Source of the DNA: Trebonia sp963773105
GTDB taxonomy: Bacteria; Actinomycetota; Actinomycetes; Streptosporangiales; Streptosporangiaceae
DNA: 64,000 nt
Reading direction: 5' to 3'
Assembly (NCBI GenBank): GCA_963773105.1
Contig: CAVZAA010000001.1
Location: forward strand, 124,001 to 188,000
A program made the position numbers and the translations under genes. The notes under the pieces are model-generated. The model saw nothing but the letters and a program-made list of their open reading frames with translations. It made no database searches and had not been told where the DNA came from. Below are positions 50,920-60,125 of the stretch, piece by piece; the first letter of the stretch is position 1; each line of letters starts with the position of its first letter.

Positions 50920-52185
50920 TGAACCGGTGGCGGCGCCGCCGCCAGGACGCCCCGCTGGCGGGCTACCAGGAATTGTGCCGGGAACTGGCCGTGTCGGGGC
51001 CGGGCACCTTCGGCGAGCTCGACAGCGCCGGCGCCCGGTCGGTGCTGCGCCGGTACTCCGACGCCTGGTTCGCGGCCGCCGCAAGGCGCAGGGCGGGGGA
51101 CGCCTCGGCGCGGTTCCCGCGGCGCGGGCGCGGCCTCGTGCCGGTCCGCTGGCACGCGGGCACGTTCGCCCTGGACGGGCGGGTGCTGCGCCTCCCGGCC
51201 GCCCGGGGGCGCCCGCCGCTGCTGGTGCGCCTGGACCGGGACATCCCCTACCCGGGCGGGTCCGGTCGGTGACTCTCGGGTTCGACGCCGGGCGCCTGTA
51301 CCTGGACGTCGCCGCCGAGGTCCCCGTGGCCGCCTACCCGCAGGGGACCGGGCCCGACCCCGCCCGGGTCGCGGGCGTGGACCTGGGCATCATCCACCCC
51401 TACGCCGTCGCAGATCCGGGCGGGGCGCAGTTGCTGGTCTCCGGGCGGGCCATCCGCGCCGAGTGCCGGCAGCACCTGCGCGACCGCAAGGGCCGCACCC
51501 GCGCCGCCGCCCGCCGCGCCCCCAAGCCGGGGCAGCAGGGGTCGCGCCGGTGGCGCCGGCACAAGCGCCGGGCGCGGCACGCCGAGGCCCGGCACCGGCG
51601 GCGGGTCCGGCAGGCCCAGCACGAGGCCGCCAAGACCGTCGTGGCGTGGGCGGTGGGGCACCGGGTGGGGACGCTGGCGGTCGGCGACCCGCGCGGCGTC
51701 CTGAACCTGCCGGCGGGCCGGCGGCATAACCAGCGGACTCGGGACTGGCGCATCGGCCACCTCATCCGCGCCCTGAAGGACAAGGCCGAGGCCGCCGGGA
51801 TCACCGTCAACCTGGTCGACGAGCGGGGGACGTCCTCCACCTGCCCGCCTGTTCCCGGCGGGCGCCCAAGCCCGCCGGCCGGGATTTCCGCTGCCCGCAC
51901 TGCGGGCGCGCCGGGCACCGCGACCTGATCGCGGCCGCCAACATCGCCGCCCGCAACGGCGGCGGAGGCACCATCCCCCCGCCGCAGGAGAGCGCGGGGA
52001 TCACGCACCGCCGAGCCGGGACGCACCTGCCAGGTGTGCACCCGGCACGACGTGACCCCCGGCGACGGCCCCCATCACGGCCGTCCGCCCACGGTCCCCT
52101 GGCCGGCACCGGCCCGCCCCCAACGGCAACCACCGCACGGGGAGTCGCTCGCCACACCGCGAGGAGCCCGCAAGCCGCCGGCTAA
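50920..52185 (+). pseudogene. TnpB pseudogene, 5'-truncated with frameshifts
   Basis: Closely similar to the intact copy from its residue about 48 (WRR...DAPLAGYQELCREL) onward. A four-base deletion near 51258 (CCGG missing) and a one-base deletion near 51848 (inside the Zn finger, giving CPPVPGG for CPHCSRR) break the frame. RuvC residues are still readable (GVDLGIIHPY, VGDPRG). No start codon. Not expected to make a nuclease. Confidence 0.88.
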
Positions 52186-52215
52186 CCCCGACGAGCTTGC
52201 GGACAGGTGCACTAG
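50920..52215 (+). mobile_element. IS200/IS605-family element, truncated inverted copy 2
   Basis: Oriented opposite to copy 1 and missing the first part of the element. Right-end hairpin CCGCAAGC at 52168-52175 with GCTTGCGG at 52195-52202; the shared end TGCACTAG is at 52208-52215. The two inverted copies enclose dapC, fdxA and the membrane-anchored gene. Confidence 0.72.
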
Positions 52216-52226
52216 AGTCGCTCGGC

Positions 52227-53060
52227 ATGAGTGATGTGAGGTCTCCGCTTGCGGCGGCCATCGACGAGCTGTGGGAGCGGCGGGCAGAGCTGAGCCCGGC
52301 CGACTCCGCCGCCCGGGCCGAGGTGGTGGCCGCGGTGGACGAGATCGACGCGGGCAAGGCCCGCGTCGCGTTCGTCGACGTGCGGACCGATGAGGTCGTG
52401 GTCGACGAACGGGCCAAACGCGCGATACTGCTGGCGTTCCGGCTGCTGCCGATGGTGCAGTCGCAGGTCGGCGACTTCCGCCAGCACGACCGGGTGCCGC
52501 TCAAGACGCGGCTCGACGGGGTGCGCGTGGTGCCGGGCGCGATCGCCCGCTGGGGCGCCTACATCGCCCCCGGCACGGTCCTGATGCCCTCGTTCGTCAA
52601 CGTCGGCGCGTACGTGGACGAGGGCACGATGGTGGACACCTGGGCGACGGTCGGGTCCTGCGCCCAGATCGGGAAGAACGTCCACCTCTCCGGCGGGGTG
52701 GGGATCGGCGGCGTGCTCGAGCCGCCGAACGCGGTCCCGGTCGTGGTCGAGGACGAATGCATGATCGGCTCCCGGTCGATGGTCGTGGACGGGGCGCGGG
52801 TGCGGGAGGGCGCCGTGCTCGGGGCCGGCTCGATCCTGACCAAGACCACCCACGTCATCGACGTGGAGACCGGCGATGAACTGACCCCGGGGGAGGCGCC
52901 GGCCTGGTCGGTCTGCGTCGGCGGCACTCGGATGCGGAAATTCCCCGGCGGCGAGTACGGCCTGCCCTGCCTGCTCATGCTCCGCCGGCTGGCGGCCGGC
53001 CACCGCCACGACAAGACGGAGCTGAACGCGATCCTCCGCGACCACGGCGTCAACGGCTGA
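52227..53060 (+). CDS. dapD: Tetrahydrodipicolinate N-succinyltransferase DapD
   Basis: 277 aa. Left-handed beta-helix with the DapD signatures VVPGAIARWGAYIAPGTVLM, MVDTWATVGSCAQIGKNVHL and SGGVGIGGVLEPPNAVPVVV; the C-terminus KTELNAILRDHGVNG is typical of the actinobacterial type. It forms succinyl-amino-oxopimelate ahead of DapC. ATG 52227 lies only about 12 bases after the IS right end, and I see no Shine-Dalgarno, so the original leader has been replaced by mobile-element sequence. Confidence 0.94.
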   Translation: MSDVRSPLAAAIDELWERRAELSPADSAARAEVVAAVDEIDAGKARVAFVDVRTDEVVVDERAKRAILLAFRLLPMVQSQVGDFRQHDRVPLKTRLDGVRVVPGAIARWGAYIAPGTVLMPSFVNVGAYVDEGTMVDTWATVGSCAQIGKNVHLSGGVGIGGVLEPPNAVPVVVEDECMIGSRSMVVDGARVREGAVLGAGSILTKTTHVIDVETGDELTPGEAPAWSVCVGGTRMRKFPGGEYGLPCLLMLRRLAAGHRHDKTELNAILRDHGVNG

Positions 53061-53139
53061 TCGTTCGCCTGCCGTTTCCCTTCGGTACGGCGTGTTTCCG
53101 CCAGAGCACCGACAGTTGGTGGCTACCGTGGGTAGGACT

Positions 53140-53892
53140 ATGGGTGGAAGTAACGCGCGAAGGGTCCGACGCCAGGGGCCCGTGACGTTGCGCGACAAGC
53201 AGATTCCGGCGACGACAACCGACCAGCGGCTGCTCGACCGCCGCGGTCCTTCGGACTGGGTGCACGCGGACCCGTGGCGGGTCATGCGCATTCAGGCGGA
53301 GTTCGTGGAGGGGTTCGGGCTGCTGGCCGAGCTCGGCATGGCCGTGTCCGTGTTCGGGTCGGCGCGGACGAAACGGGACACGGCCGAGTACCTGCTGGCC
53401 GACGAGATCGCCTCGGGGCTGGTCAAGGCCGGCTACGCGGTGATCACCGGCGGCGGCCCGGGCATCATGGAGGCGGCGAACAAGGGCGCCGCCGAGGCGG
53501 GTGGCGTGTCCGTCGGCCTCGGCATCGAGCTGCCGATGGAGTCCGGCCTCAACGACTACGTGAACGTCGGCGTGGAGTTCCGCTACTTCTTCGTCCGCAA
53601 GACCGTCTTCATCAAGTACTCGCAGGCGTTCGTGGTGCTGCCGGGCGGCTTCGGCACGATGGACGAGCTGTTCGAGGCGCTCACGCTCGTCGCCACCGGG
53701 AAGATCACCAAGTTCCCGATCGTCCTGGTCGGCAGCGCCTACTGGAACGGCCTGCTCGGCTGGCTCAAGGAGACGATGCTGGCCGAGGGCAACATCGGCC
53801 CCGAGGAACTGGAGCTGTTCCACGTCGCCGACGACCCGGCCGAGGTGCTCAAGATCATCAAGACCGCCCACGCCGGAATGGCCCGCAAATAG
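53140..53892 (+). CDS. LOG family protein (TIGR00730; cytokinin riboside phosphoribohydrolase type)
   Basis: 250 aa from ATG 53140 (GTAGGA upstream; a GTG four codons earlier is possible). Core motifs VSVFGSART, VITGGGPGIMEAANKGAAE and the signature LPGGFGTMDELFEAL near 170. The family hydrolyses nucleotide 5'-monophosphates (cytokinin ribotides in plants). Follows dapD by 79 bases, same strand, the order seen elsewhere in actinobacteria, though dapE is missing between them here. Confidence 0.9.
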   Translation: MGGSNARRVRRQGPVTLRDKQIPATTTDQRLLDRRGPSDWVHADPWRVMRIQAEFVEGFGLLAELGMAVSVFGSARTKRDTAEYLLADEIASGLVKAGYAVITGGGPGIMEAANKGAAEAGGVSVGLGIELPMESGLNDYVNVGVEFRYFFVRKTVFIKYSQAFVVLPGGFGTMDELFEALTLVATGKITKFPIVLVGSAYWNGLLGWLKETMLAEGNIGPEELELFHVADDPAEVLKIIKTAHAGMARK

Positions 53893-53948
53893 GGCGCTGC
53901 GGGGCGGCTGAACGCGACGCCGGCCGCGGTTCGTGGCACGATTCGTAT

Positions 53949-54329
53949 GTGCTTGTTCTTGAGTTGATCGTCATCCTGATCGTGGTGGCCGTCGCGGTGC
54001 TGGTCGCGCGCGGGCGTGGCGGGGAGTTGTCGACCGAGCGGGGCGACTATCGCGAGCTCGAGCTTGGGCCGGTCTCGGCGACGGATATCGCCCTGCTGCG
54101 CCCGCCGACGGCGCTGTGGGGCTACAACATGCAGGCGACCGACGAGGCGATGGACCGGATCGCCGCGTCGATCCGCGACCGCGACATCCGGATCGTGGCG
54201 CTTGAGCAGTTGGTCACCGACCTCACCAGCGAGCCGGCCGCGCAGCCGCTCAGCAGCCCCTACATGACTGCGCGGCACCGTCGGGCTCCGTTCAACCCCG
54301 CGCCGCCGCCGGAGCAGTCGCATGACTGA
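53949..54329 (+). CDS. DivIVA-like small membrane protein
   Basis: 126 aa from GTG 53949. One N-terminal transmembrane helix (LELIVILIVVAVAVLVARG) and a short DivIVA-like segment IALLRPPTALWGYNMQATDE followed by a coiled helix DRIAASIRDRDIRIVALEQLV. In actinobacteria this gene sits beside the glycosylase and is often labelled DivIVA-domain protein. No Shine-Dalgarno, possibly leaderless. It overlaps tag by eight bases. Confidence 0.75.
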   Translation: MLVLELIVILIVVAVAVLVARGRGGELSTERGDYRELELGPVSATDIALLRPPTALWGYNMQATDEAMDRIAASIRDRDIRIVALEQLVTDLTSEPAAQPLSSPYMTARHRRAPFNPAPPPEQSHD

Positions 54330-54972
54330 CGTGCCGTCCGCGGAGCCGGCCGTGACGGGCGGCGATACGGCGACGGGGGCGGGGAAAGGCGCTGTGGCCG
54401 GCCCCGACGGCAGGCTGCGCTGCCCGTGGGGGCTGAGCGCGCCCGACTACCTTGCCTACCACGACACCGAGTGGGGACGCCAGGTCCGCGGCGACCAGCC
54501 GATCTTCGAGCGGCTCTGCCTGGAGGCCTTCCAGTCCGGCCTGTCCTGGCTCACGATCTTGCGCAAGCGGGAGAACTTCAGGGCGGCCTTCGCAGGCTTC
54601 GACATCGAGGCGGTCGCCGCGTTCGGCGATGACGACGTGGCCCGGCTGCTGGCCGACGCCGGCATCGTCAGGAACCGGGCCAAGATCCACGCCGCCATCA
54701 ACAACGCCCGCGCCGCCATGAGGCTCAAGGAAGGGCTGAGCGAACTGTTCTGGGGCTTCGCCGACGCCCCGTCCGCCCCGGCCCCGGTCACCCTGGCCGA
54801 CGTCCCCCCGCACACGCAAGCGTCAAAACAGCTGGCCAAGGAGTTGCGCGCCCGCGGCTTCGTGTTCACGGGCCCGGTCACCGTCTACGCCGCCATGCAG
54901 GCCTGCGGTCTGGTCAACGACCACCTGGCCGACTGCTTCGCGCGCGGCATCAATATCGATTCAAATCAGTAA
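54322..54972 (+). CDS. tag: DNA-3-methyladenine glycosylase I
   Basis: 216 aa. An Ala/Gly-rich N-terminal extension precedes the Tag domain from about residue 30: RCPWGLSAPDYLAYHDTEWG, LEAFQSGLSWLTILRKRENF and GFVFTGPVTVYAAMQACGLVN; the Zn ligands are C34, H47 and the terminal residues H/C in NDHLADCFAR. It excises 3-methyladenine in base-excision repair. Translationally coupled to the DivIVA-like gene by an eight-base overlap. Confidence 0.92.
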   Translation: MTDVPSAEPAVTGGDTATGAGKGAVAGPDGRLRCPWGLSAPDYLAYHDTEWGRQVRGDQPIFERLCLEAFQSGLSWLTILRKRENFRAAFAGFDIEAVAAFGDDDVARLLADAGIVRNRAKIHAAINNARAAMRLKEGLSELFWGFADAPSAPAPVTLADVPPHTQASKQLAKELRARGFVFTGPVTVYAAMQACGLVNDHLADCFARGINIDSNQ

Positions 54973-55010
54973 CGCCACGAAATCGGGCCTAGCGTGCCAC
55001 AATACCGCGC

Positions 55011-55742
55011 ATGGCCCAGGCAGACCCTGACATCGCCGCGCTGTTTGCGCCGCTGCAGCCGGCGCAGGCGTCCAACGTCGTGCTCCGCGAGGCCCGCGAG
55101 GTACTCGCCCACCTGCGCAAGCCGATCGATGCCGAGCTGTGGGGCTCGGACATCATCGGCGCGCTGTCCGGCGGCGGCACCGAGGGCGCGGACGTCATGG
55201 CGGAGCTGGCCGTCTCCCTGGTCCCCGCCGCCGAGGTCAGCGCGACGCCCGAGGCGCTCGCGCTGCTGCGGATCCTCGCCGCGATCGGGTCGCCCGCGCT
55301 CAGCGCAACGGCGGCCGAGGCGGCGCAGCGGCTGACCGCAACCGGCGTGGCCGACCCGGACTGGGCGGCCGGCCTCGGTTCGCCCACGGTCGGGAGGTGC
55401 TGGCACTACGGCGACGTCGGCGGCCGGCAGGAGTCGATCACCGTGAGCTTCGGCTACGGCGAAGCCGAGCATGCCCTGTCGGTGCTGATCGACCACGGCC
55501 AGGGCGGCAAGATCAAGGACGCATGGGTCGATGACGCGGCGGGCCTGCTCGACAAGACCTGGATGGCGGCCGAGAACGACCCGCTGATCGTCTTCGAGCC
55601 GATCGAGCCCGACGACGCCCGCACCCGCCTGGAGAACGCCGTCGCCGCAGGCGAGTGCCCCGGCAAGCCCGACGAGGTAGACGACCTAACCGCGCACCGC
55701 GCCCTGCTCCGCGCCCGCGTCCGCTACCTAGCCACGGCGTAA
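55011..55742 (+). CDS. Conserved hypothetical soluble protein
   Basis: 243 aa from ATG 55011. An N-terminal helical half (PDIAALFAPLQPAQASNVVL, ALALLRILAAIGSPALSATA) and a C-terminal half with WHYGDVGGRQESITVSFGYG and VDDAAGLLDKTWMAAENDPL. I recall similar proteins in actinobacteria without assigned function. It follows tag with a 38-base gap and may be co-transcribed. It ends before the nested inverted repeats near 55.9 kb. Confidence 0.7.
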   Translation: MAQADPDIAALFAPLQPAQASNVVLREAREVLAHLRKPIDAELWGSDIIGALSGGGTEGADVMAELAVSLVPAAEVSATPEALALLRILAAIGSPALSATAAEAAQRLTATGVADPDWAAGLGSPTVGRCWHYGDVGGRQESITVSFGYGEAEHALSVLIDHGQGGKIKDAWVDDAAGLLDKTWMAAENDPLIVFEPIEPDDARTRLENAVAAGECPGKPDEVDDLTAHRALLRARVRYLATA

Positions 55743-55821
55743 ACGTCGCACCTGGTCCCCGTCTCCGTCGCGGCCCGCACTCACCCCTGCCCTCGCCAGA
55801 CCCTCGACCACCATCATCCTT

Positions 55822-55940
55822 CTATCAGTTCTGACCACTGACTTCATCTATCTATCGGTTCTGACCATTCAAATCGGGCAAATCGGACGTAAAAGTGGTC
55901 AGAACCGATAGGAAGGCGAAAAAATGGTCAGAACTGATAG
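55822..55940. repeat. Nested 16-bp inverted repeats with covariation, between convergent genes
   Basis: Outer pair: CTATCAGTTCTGACCA (55822-55837) and its exact complement at 55925-55940. Inner pair: CTATCGGTTCTGACCA (55852-55867) and its exact complement at 55896-55911. The one differing base (A versus G) is matched in each partner (T versus C), so both stems stay perfect. Both arms point into the gap between two convergent genes. Confidence 0.8.
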
Positions 55941-55954
55941 GAAGCTGATGGGAC

Positions 55955-57252
55955 TCACGCGGTCAGCGCGACGGTTGCGCCCAGTGGGGTTATCAGCCGG
56001 TGGTAGCCGGGTCGGTCGGGCAGGCGCGCGACGTCGCCTGCAACCCGCCGGTAGGGTCCCTCCGGCGTCGGCCAGCAGCAGGCCGTCCGCCCCAACGGCG
56101 ACGAATCCGCCGTCGTGTCTCAGCAGTACCGGCCCGTTGCGCGAGGCGGTGATCGCCACCCGCCCCGCGCGCAACCCCTCGATCACACCGGCAACTCCCG
56201 AGTCCTCATCGCACTCCACCCACGTCGTCGGCGTGCCCAGCGGCGAATCTGACCCCGGCCGGTGCCAGTCGCTGCCGCCGACCGGAATCGCCGACGGATC
56301 CCAGGCCTGCCACCACGACAGCGGCGTGGTCCAGGTGGGGTCGAGCCAGGACCAGTGCCAGACCTCGAGCAGCGGCGGGCGGCGTGCCATCGAGTGCAGC
56401 CAGCTAACGTCCCCCGCGAACGGATGGTTGATCGACATCAGCCCGCCGCCGACCTCGGCCGCCGCCAGCCACGCGTCGGCCGAGGTCCTGAAGTCGATCC
56501 ACCCGGTGTCGCCGAGCACCCCGGCGTGCCCCCGAGAGGTCGTCACCTCCTGCCCGGGCACCAGCGTGATCCCGTAAGCGGCCGAGGCGGCAGCCAGCTC
56601 ACGGTGATGGCTGACCGTGTTGTGGTCGGTGACGGCGACGAAGTCCAGCCCGCGCGAGACCGCCAGCGCGGCCAGTTCCGGCACGGTCAGGGCACCGTCG
56701 GAGTGGACCGTATGCGCGTGCAGGTCGCCCGCCAGCCACGTCCGCCCCAGCGCGGCGGGCAGCGGCCGCCGCCCCGGCCGCTCCGCAGGCACCGACGGCA
56801 CCAGCGCCGCTCCGTCCGCCAACGCAACCCCATCAGCCGCCACCCCATCAGCCGCCACCCCGTCAGCCGCGAGCGCCTCGGCCACCCAACCCGCCCCGTC
56901 GGCCCCGCCGACCACCTCCGCCGTCACCTCATACCGCACGCCCTGAGGCAGGCACCTTGTACAGCCCGATGGCCACCCGCCACACCCCGGCAACCACCTC
57001 ACCGGCCAGGTACCCCGGCGTGGCCCCCAGCGGCGAGATCACGAACGACGACCGCGCGCCCCCCGACCAGCCGCGGAACCCGAACGGGCCGAAGCACCCG
57101 AGGTCAAGCACCGCCCCGCCGTCACGCGAGTACGAGAGCGTCACCCGCAGCGCCGCCGCCCCGGCCGGAACCTCAACCGGCAGGTAATGCCACGGCGAGG
57201 CCATCATGTCCTCGATCGTCCAAGTCCCCGCGTGCCTGATCAACGGCCCCAT
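55955..57252 (-). CDS. PHP-domain metallohydrolase (CehA/McbA-like), frame broken by two +1 indels
   Basis: 431 aa after correction. From ATG 57252 a beta-sandwich (WTIEDMMASPWHYLPVEVPA) leads to a frame break near 56945; then the PHP domain: DLHAHTVHSDGALTVPELAA, VAVTDHNTVSHHRELA, INHPF and GGSDWHRPGSDSPLGTP with the His/Asp metal site. A second extra base near 56043 (GGG for GG) breaks the end; corrected, it finishes DRPGYHRLITPLGATVALTA at TGA 55957-55955. An in-frame VAADG repeat sits in the linker. Hydrolase of phosphoester or carboxyl substrates; function unproven. Confidence 0.8.
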
Positions 57253-57403
57253 GCACCCATCTGATCAGGTCAGCCCGCTCCAATGAAAGAAACGCCGCCG
57301 GGGAAACCAAGATGACGCTGCGCCCGCCCCGGTGCTAGGGTTTTGAGCTTCGCTCTCAATCGTCGAGCCCAAAGCCCATCCGCACCTTCCAGGGGGTTCA
57401 CCC

Positions 57404-59620
57404 ATGCCCGCCGACGCCGGGCCAGCGGCCGCAGCCAAGACAGCCGACAAGACAGCCAACAAGACCAAGCCCAGCGACGACATCGAGGACAGCGTCATCG
57501 CAGCCGAGCGCGCCCACCTGGCACGCTCCCGCGAGTTCCTCCACCTGATGCGCGAGAACGCCCTTGAGCTCGCCAAGAACCCGATGGCAGGCGACCGCGT
57601 CTCGCTCGAGTACCTCAAGGCCGACCTGTACCGCCGGGCCGAGGCGCTGAAGGACCTGCCGGACGCGCCGCTGTTCTTCGGCCGCCTCGACTACAGCGAG
57701 CTGGCCAGGCGGGACGAAGACTTCGCGGGGGCCGACTTCCACATCGGCCGCCGCCACGTGCACGACCCCGACGGTACCCCGGTCGTGCTCGACTGGCGGG
57801 CCCCGGTATCGAGGCCGTTCTACCGGGCCAGCCAGCCCGAGCCGATGGGCCTCACCCTCAGGCGGAGATTCGGGTTCGCCGGGGGCGCGCTCACCGCCTA
57901 CGAAGACGAACGATTCAAGAGCAATGCAGCCGCCGCAGCCGCCCCGGTCCGTTCGGACCAAACTGATTTTCAGCCCGTCAGCAACCTGCTGATCAACGAG
58001 ATCGAGCGGCCCCGGTCCGGCCCGATGCGCGACATCGTCGCGACCATCCAGCCCGAGCAGGACGACATCGTCCGGGCGGGCGCGGCGACGACCGTGTGCG
58101 TGCAGGGCGCGCCCGGCACCGGAAAGACCGCCGTCGGCCTGCACCGGGTGGCGTACCTGCTCTACGCGCACAAGGAGCAGGTGACCAGGCGCGGCGTGGT
58201 CGTCGTAGGCCCGAACCTCGCCTTCCTCTCCTACATCAGGAACGTGCTGCCCGCCCTCGGCGAGCTGGACGTCACCCAGACCACGGTGGCCGACCTGGTC
58301 GCGACCACCCCCATCCGCGGCACGGACACCGACGAGGCGGCGACGGTCAAGGGCGACGCCCGGATGGCCGCGCTCCTGCATGACGTCCTGTGGTCGTCGG
58401 TCAGGCCTCCCGCGCAGGCGCTGGTGCTCAGCCGGGGCACGCGCCGGCTGCGGGTCCCCGCGCACGAGATCGAGGCGCTCGCCCAGGAGCTGCGCGACCG
58501 CGGCGTCCGCTACGGGACCGGCCGCGAGCTCCTCGCGCACCGGATCGCGCACGTCATTCTCAGCCAGCTCGAGGCGGCCGGCGAGACCTGCGACGACCGC
58601 ACCCACGACTCGGTCCGCCGCTCCGCGCCGGTCCGCAAGTGCGTGGACGAGGTCTGGCCGAAGGTGGATCCGAAGCGTCTGGTCTTCACCGTCCTCTCAG
58701 ATCAAAATCAGCTCATACCGAACGGTCCGGGCCGACTCTCGCCGGCCGAACTTGACCTCATCCGCTGGCAGAAGGTCCCCCGCGGCCTCGCCGCCGCCCC
58801 CTGGACCCGCGCCGATCAGGTGCTGATCGACGAGGCGGCCGATCTCATCGAGCGCACGCCGTCGATCGCCCACGTGGTGGTGGACGAGGCGCAGGACCTG
58901 TCGCCGATGGAGATGCGCGCGATCGGGCGGCGGTGCGCGACCGGCGCCGCGACCGTGCTCGGCGACATCGCCCAGGGCACCACCCCGTGGGCGGCGACAT
59001 CCTGGCCCGAGCTGCTGAAGCACCTGGGCAAGCCGGACGCCGCGGTGCGCGAGCTCGACGTCGGCTACCGGGTGCCGAGGCAGATCCTCGACTACGCCTC
59101 CCGGCTGCTGCCCGCGATCGCGCCCGGGCTGGGGCCGGCCAGGTCGCTGCGCGCCGACCCCGAGTCCCTGGCCGTGGTCAACGTCGAGGCGGGCGAGCTC
59201 GGCGAGTGGGTGGCGGCAGGCTGCGCGACCGCGCTCGAGCGACCCGGTTCGGTCGCCCTGATCTGCGCCGACGCGCAGGTAGCGGAGGTCTCGGCGGCCC
59301 TGGCGGCGGCCGGGCTCCCCTTCGGGGTACTAGGCGCGGCCGAAACAGATGATGGCCGGTTGACAATCGTGCCGGTCACGCTGGCCAAGGGGCTCGAGTT
59401 CGACCATGTCGTGCTGGTCGAACCGGGCCGGATCGCCACCGGCGAGGCCTATGGCCTGCGGCGGCTTTACGTCGCGCTTACCCGCGCGGTATCGCGGCTC
59501 ACGGTATTTCATGCAGAGCCCCTGCCGGCCGAGCTTCTGTTACGTACTATTAAAACGGGCCGACTTATTGGGGCCCGTCCCGGCATTTTCGCCAGGCGCG
59601 TTGCGCGGTCGGCGGGGTAG
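57404..59620 (+). CDS. HelD-like RNA polymerase-associated ATPase (UvrD superfamily)
   Basis: 738 aa from ATG 57404 (AGGGGG upstream). A coiled N-terminal arm (ERAHLARSREFLHLMRENAL), then helicase 1A Walker A QGAPGTGKTAVGLHR near 233, motif II VVVDEAQDLSPMEM near 492 and motif V/VI TLAKGLEFDHVVLVEPGR near 658 and RRLYVALTRAVSRLTV near 689. Actinobacterial HelD (class II) ejects stalled RNA polymerase and can protect against rifamycins. No rifamycin-associated element is visible upstream. A TAGGGT possible -10 is at about 57336. Confidence 0.85.
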   Translation: MPADAGPAAAAKTADKTANKTKPSDDIEDSVIAAERAHLARSREFLHLMRENALELAKNPMAGDRVSLEYLKADLYRRAEALKDLPDAPLFFGRLDYSELARRDEDFAGADFHIGRRHVHDPDGTPVVLDWRAPVSRPFYRASQPEPMGLTLRRRFGFAGGALTAYEDERFKSNAAAAAAPVRSDQTDFQPVSNLLINEIERPRSGPMRDIVATIQPEQDDIVRAGAATTVCVQGAPGTGKTAVGLHRVAYLLYAHKEQVTRRGVVVVGPNLAFLSYIRNVLPALGELDVTQTTVADLVATTPIRGTDTDEAATVKGDARMAALLHDVLWSSVRPPAQALVLSRGTRRLRVPAHEIEALAQELRDRGVRYGTGRELLAHRIAHVILSQLEAAGETCDDRTHDSVRRSAPVRKCVDEVWPKVDPKRLVFTVLSDQNQLIPNGPGRLSPAELDLIRWQKVPRGLAAAPWTRADQVLIDEAADLIERTPSIAHVVVDEAQDLSPMEMRAIGRRCATGAATVLGDIAQGTTPWAATSWPELLKHLGKPDAAVRELDVGYRVPRQILDYASRLLPAIAPGLGPARSLRADPESLAVVNVEAGELGEWVAAGCATALERPGSVALICADAQVAEVSAALAAAGLPFGVLGAAETDDGRLTIVPVTLAKGLEFDHVVLVEPGRIATGEAYGLRRLYVALTRAVSRLTVFHAEPLPAELLLRTIKTGRLIGARPGIFARRVARSAG

Positions 59621-59686
59621 CGGCATTCTTGGACGATTGATGCGCCTAAGTCCCGGGAAACCTACGATCAGTAACGGTGATGTTCG

Positions 59687-59983
59687 GTGGAAGCCAAGGG
59701 CAATCACGCTGCGGCAACTGTCTACCTCGACAAGCTGGCCGAGGAACTTACTAACCGAGGTCTCGAGGCCTGGCTGATGGCGCCCCCGGGCCGGGTGCCG
59801 AGCGTGTACATCACGAATCCGGCCGCGCGGGCACTCGAGGAGAACGTCTACGCCGACCGGGGCAAGGACGGCCTCTGGTGGTTCTGGTGGTCGTGGGCGG
59901 AGCGGATCTCCGTCGCCGACGACCTGGACGCCGCCGCCACCGCCATCGCGCGCGTCCTCTCCCTCCCGAGCGCCCGGGACTAA
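59687..59983 (+). CDS. Small hypothetical protein
   Basis: 98 aa from GTG 59687. Alpha/beta pattern: VYLDKLAEELTNRGLEAWLM, then VPSVYITNPAARALEENVYA and Trp-rich GLWWFWWSWAERISVADDL. Soluble, no family recognised; similar short proteins with WWxWW are found in actinobacteria. It may follow helD in one transcript (67-base gap). Confidence 0.55.
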   Translation: MEAKGNHAAATVYLDKLAEELTNRGLEAWLMAPPGRVPSVYITNPAARALEENVYADRGKDGLWWFWWSWAERISVADDLDAAATAIARVLSLPSARD

Positions 59984-60066
59984 CTCAGCCCCTGCATCAT
60001 TGTGTCCTGTTAGGGCATCGTGTCCTGGGGGGCGCTCTATGCGGCTCGAACAGCGCACAATCACGC

Positions 60067-60094
60067 CCCCAGCCGGAAATGTCTCAAGCTGGGG
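60067..60094. terminator. Weak hairpin between small protein and DUF4439 gene
   Basis: CCCCAGC at 60067-60073 pairs with GCTGGGG at 60088-60094, loop 14 bases. The two genes converge here, so this is a plausible shared terminator but the stem is short. Confidence 0.35.
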
Positions 60095-60125
60095 TTCGGA
60101 CATAGGTCGAATTGTTTCCCGCCCG

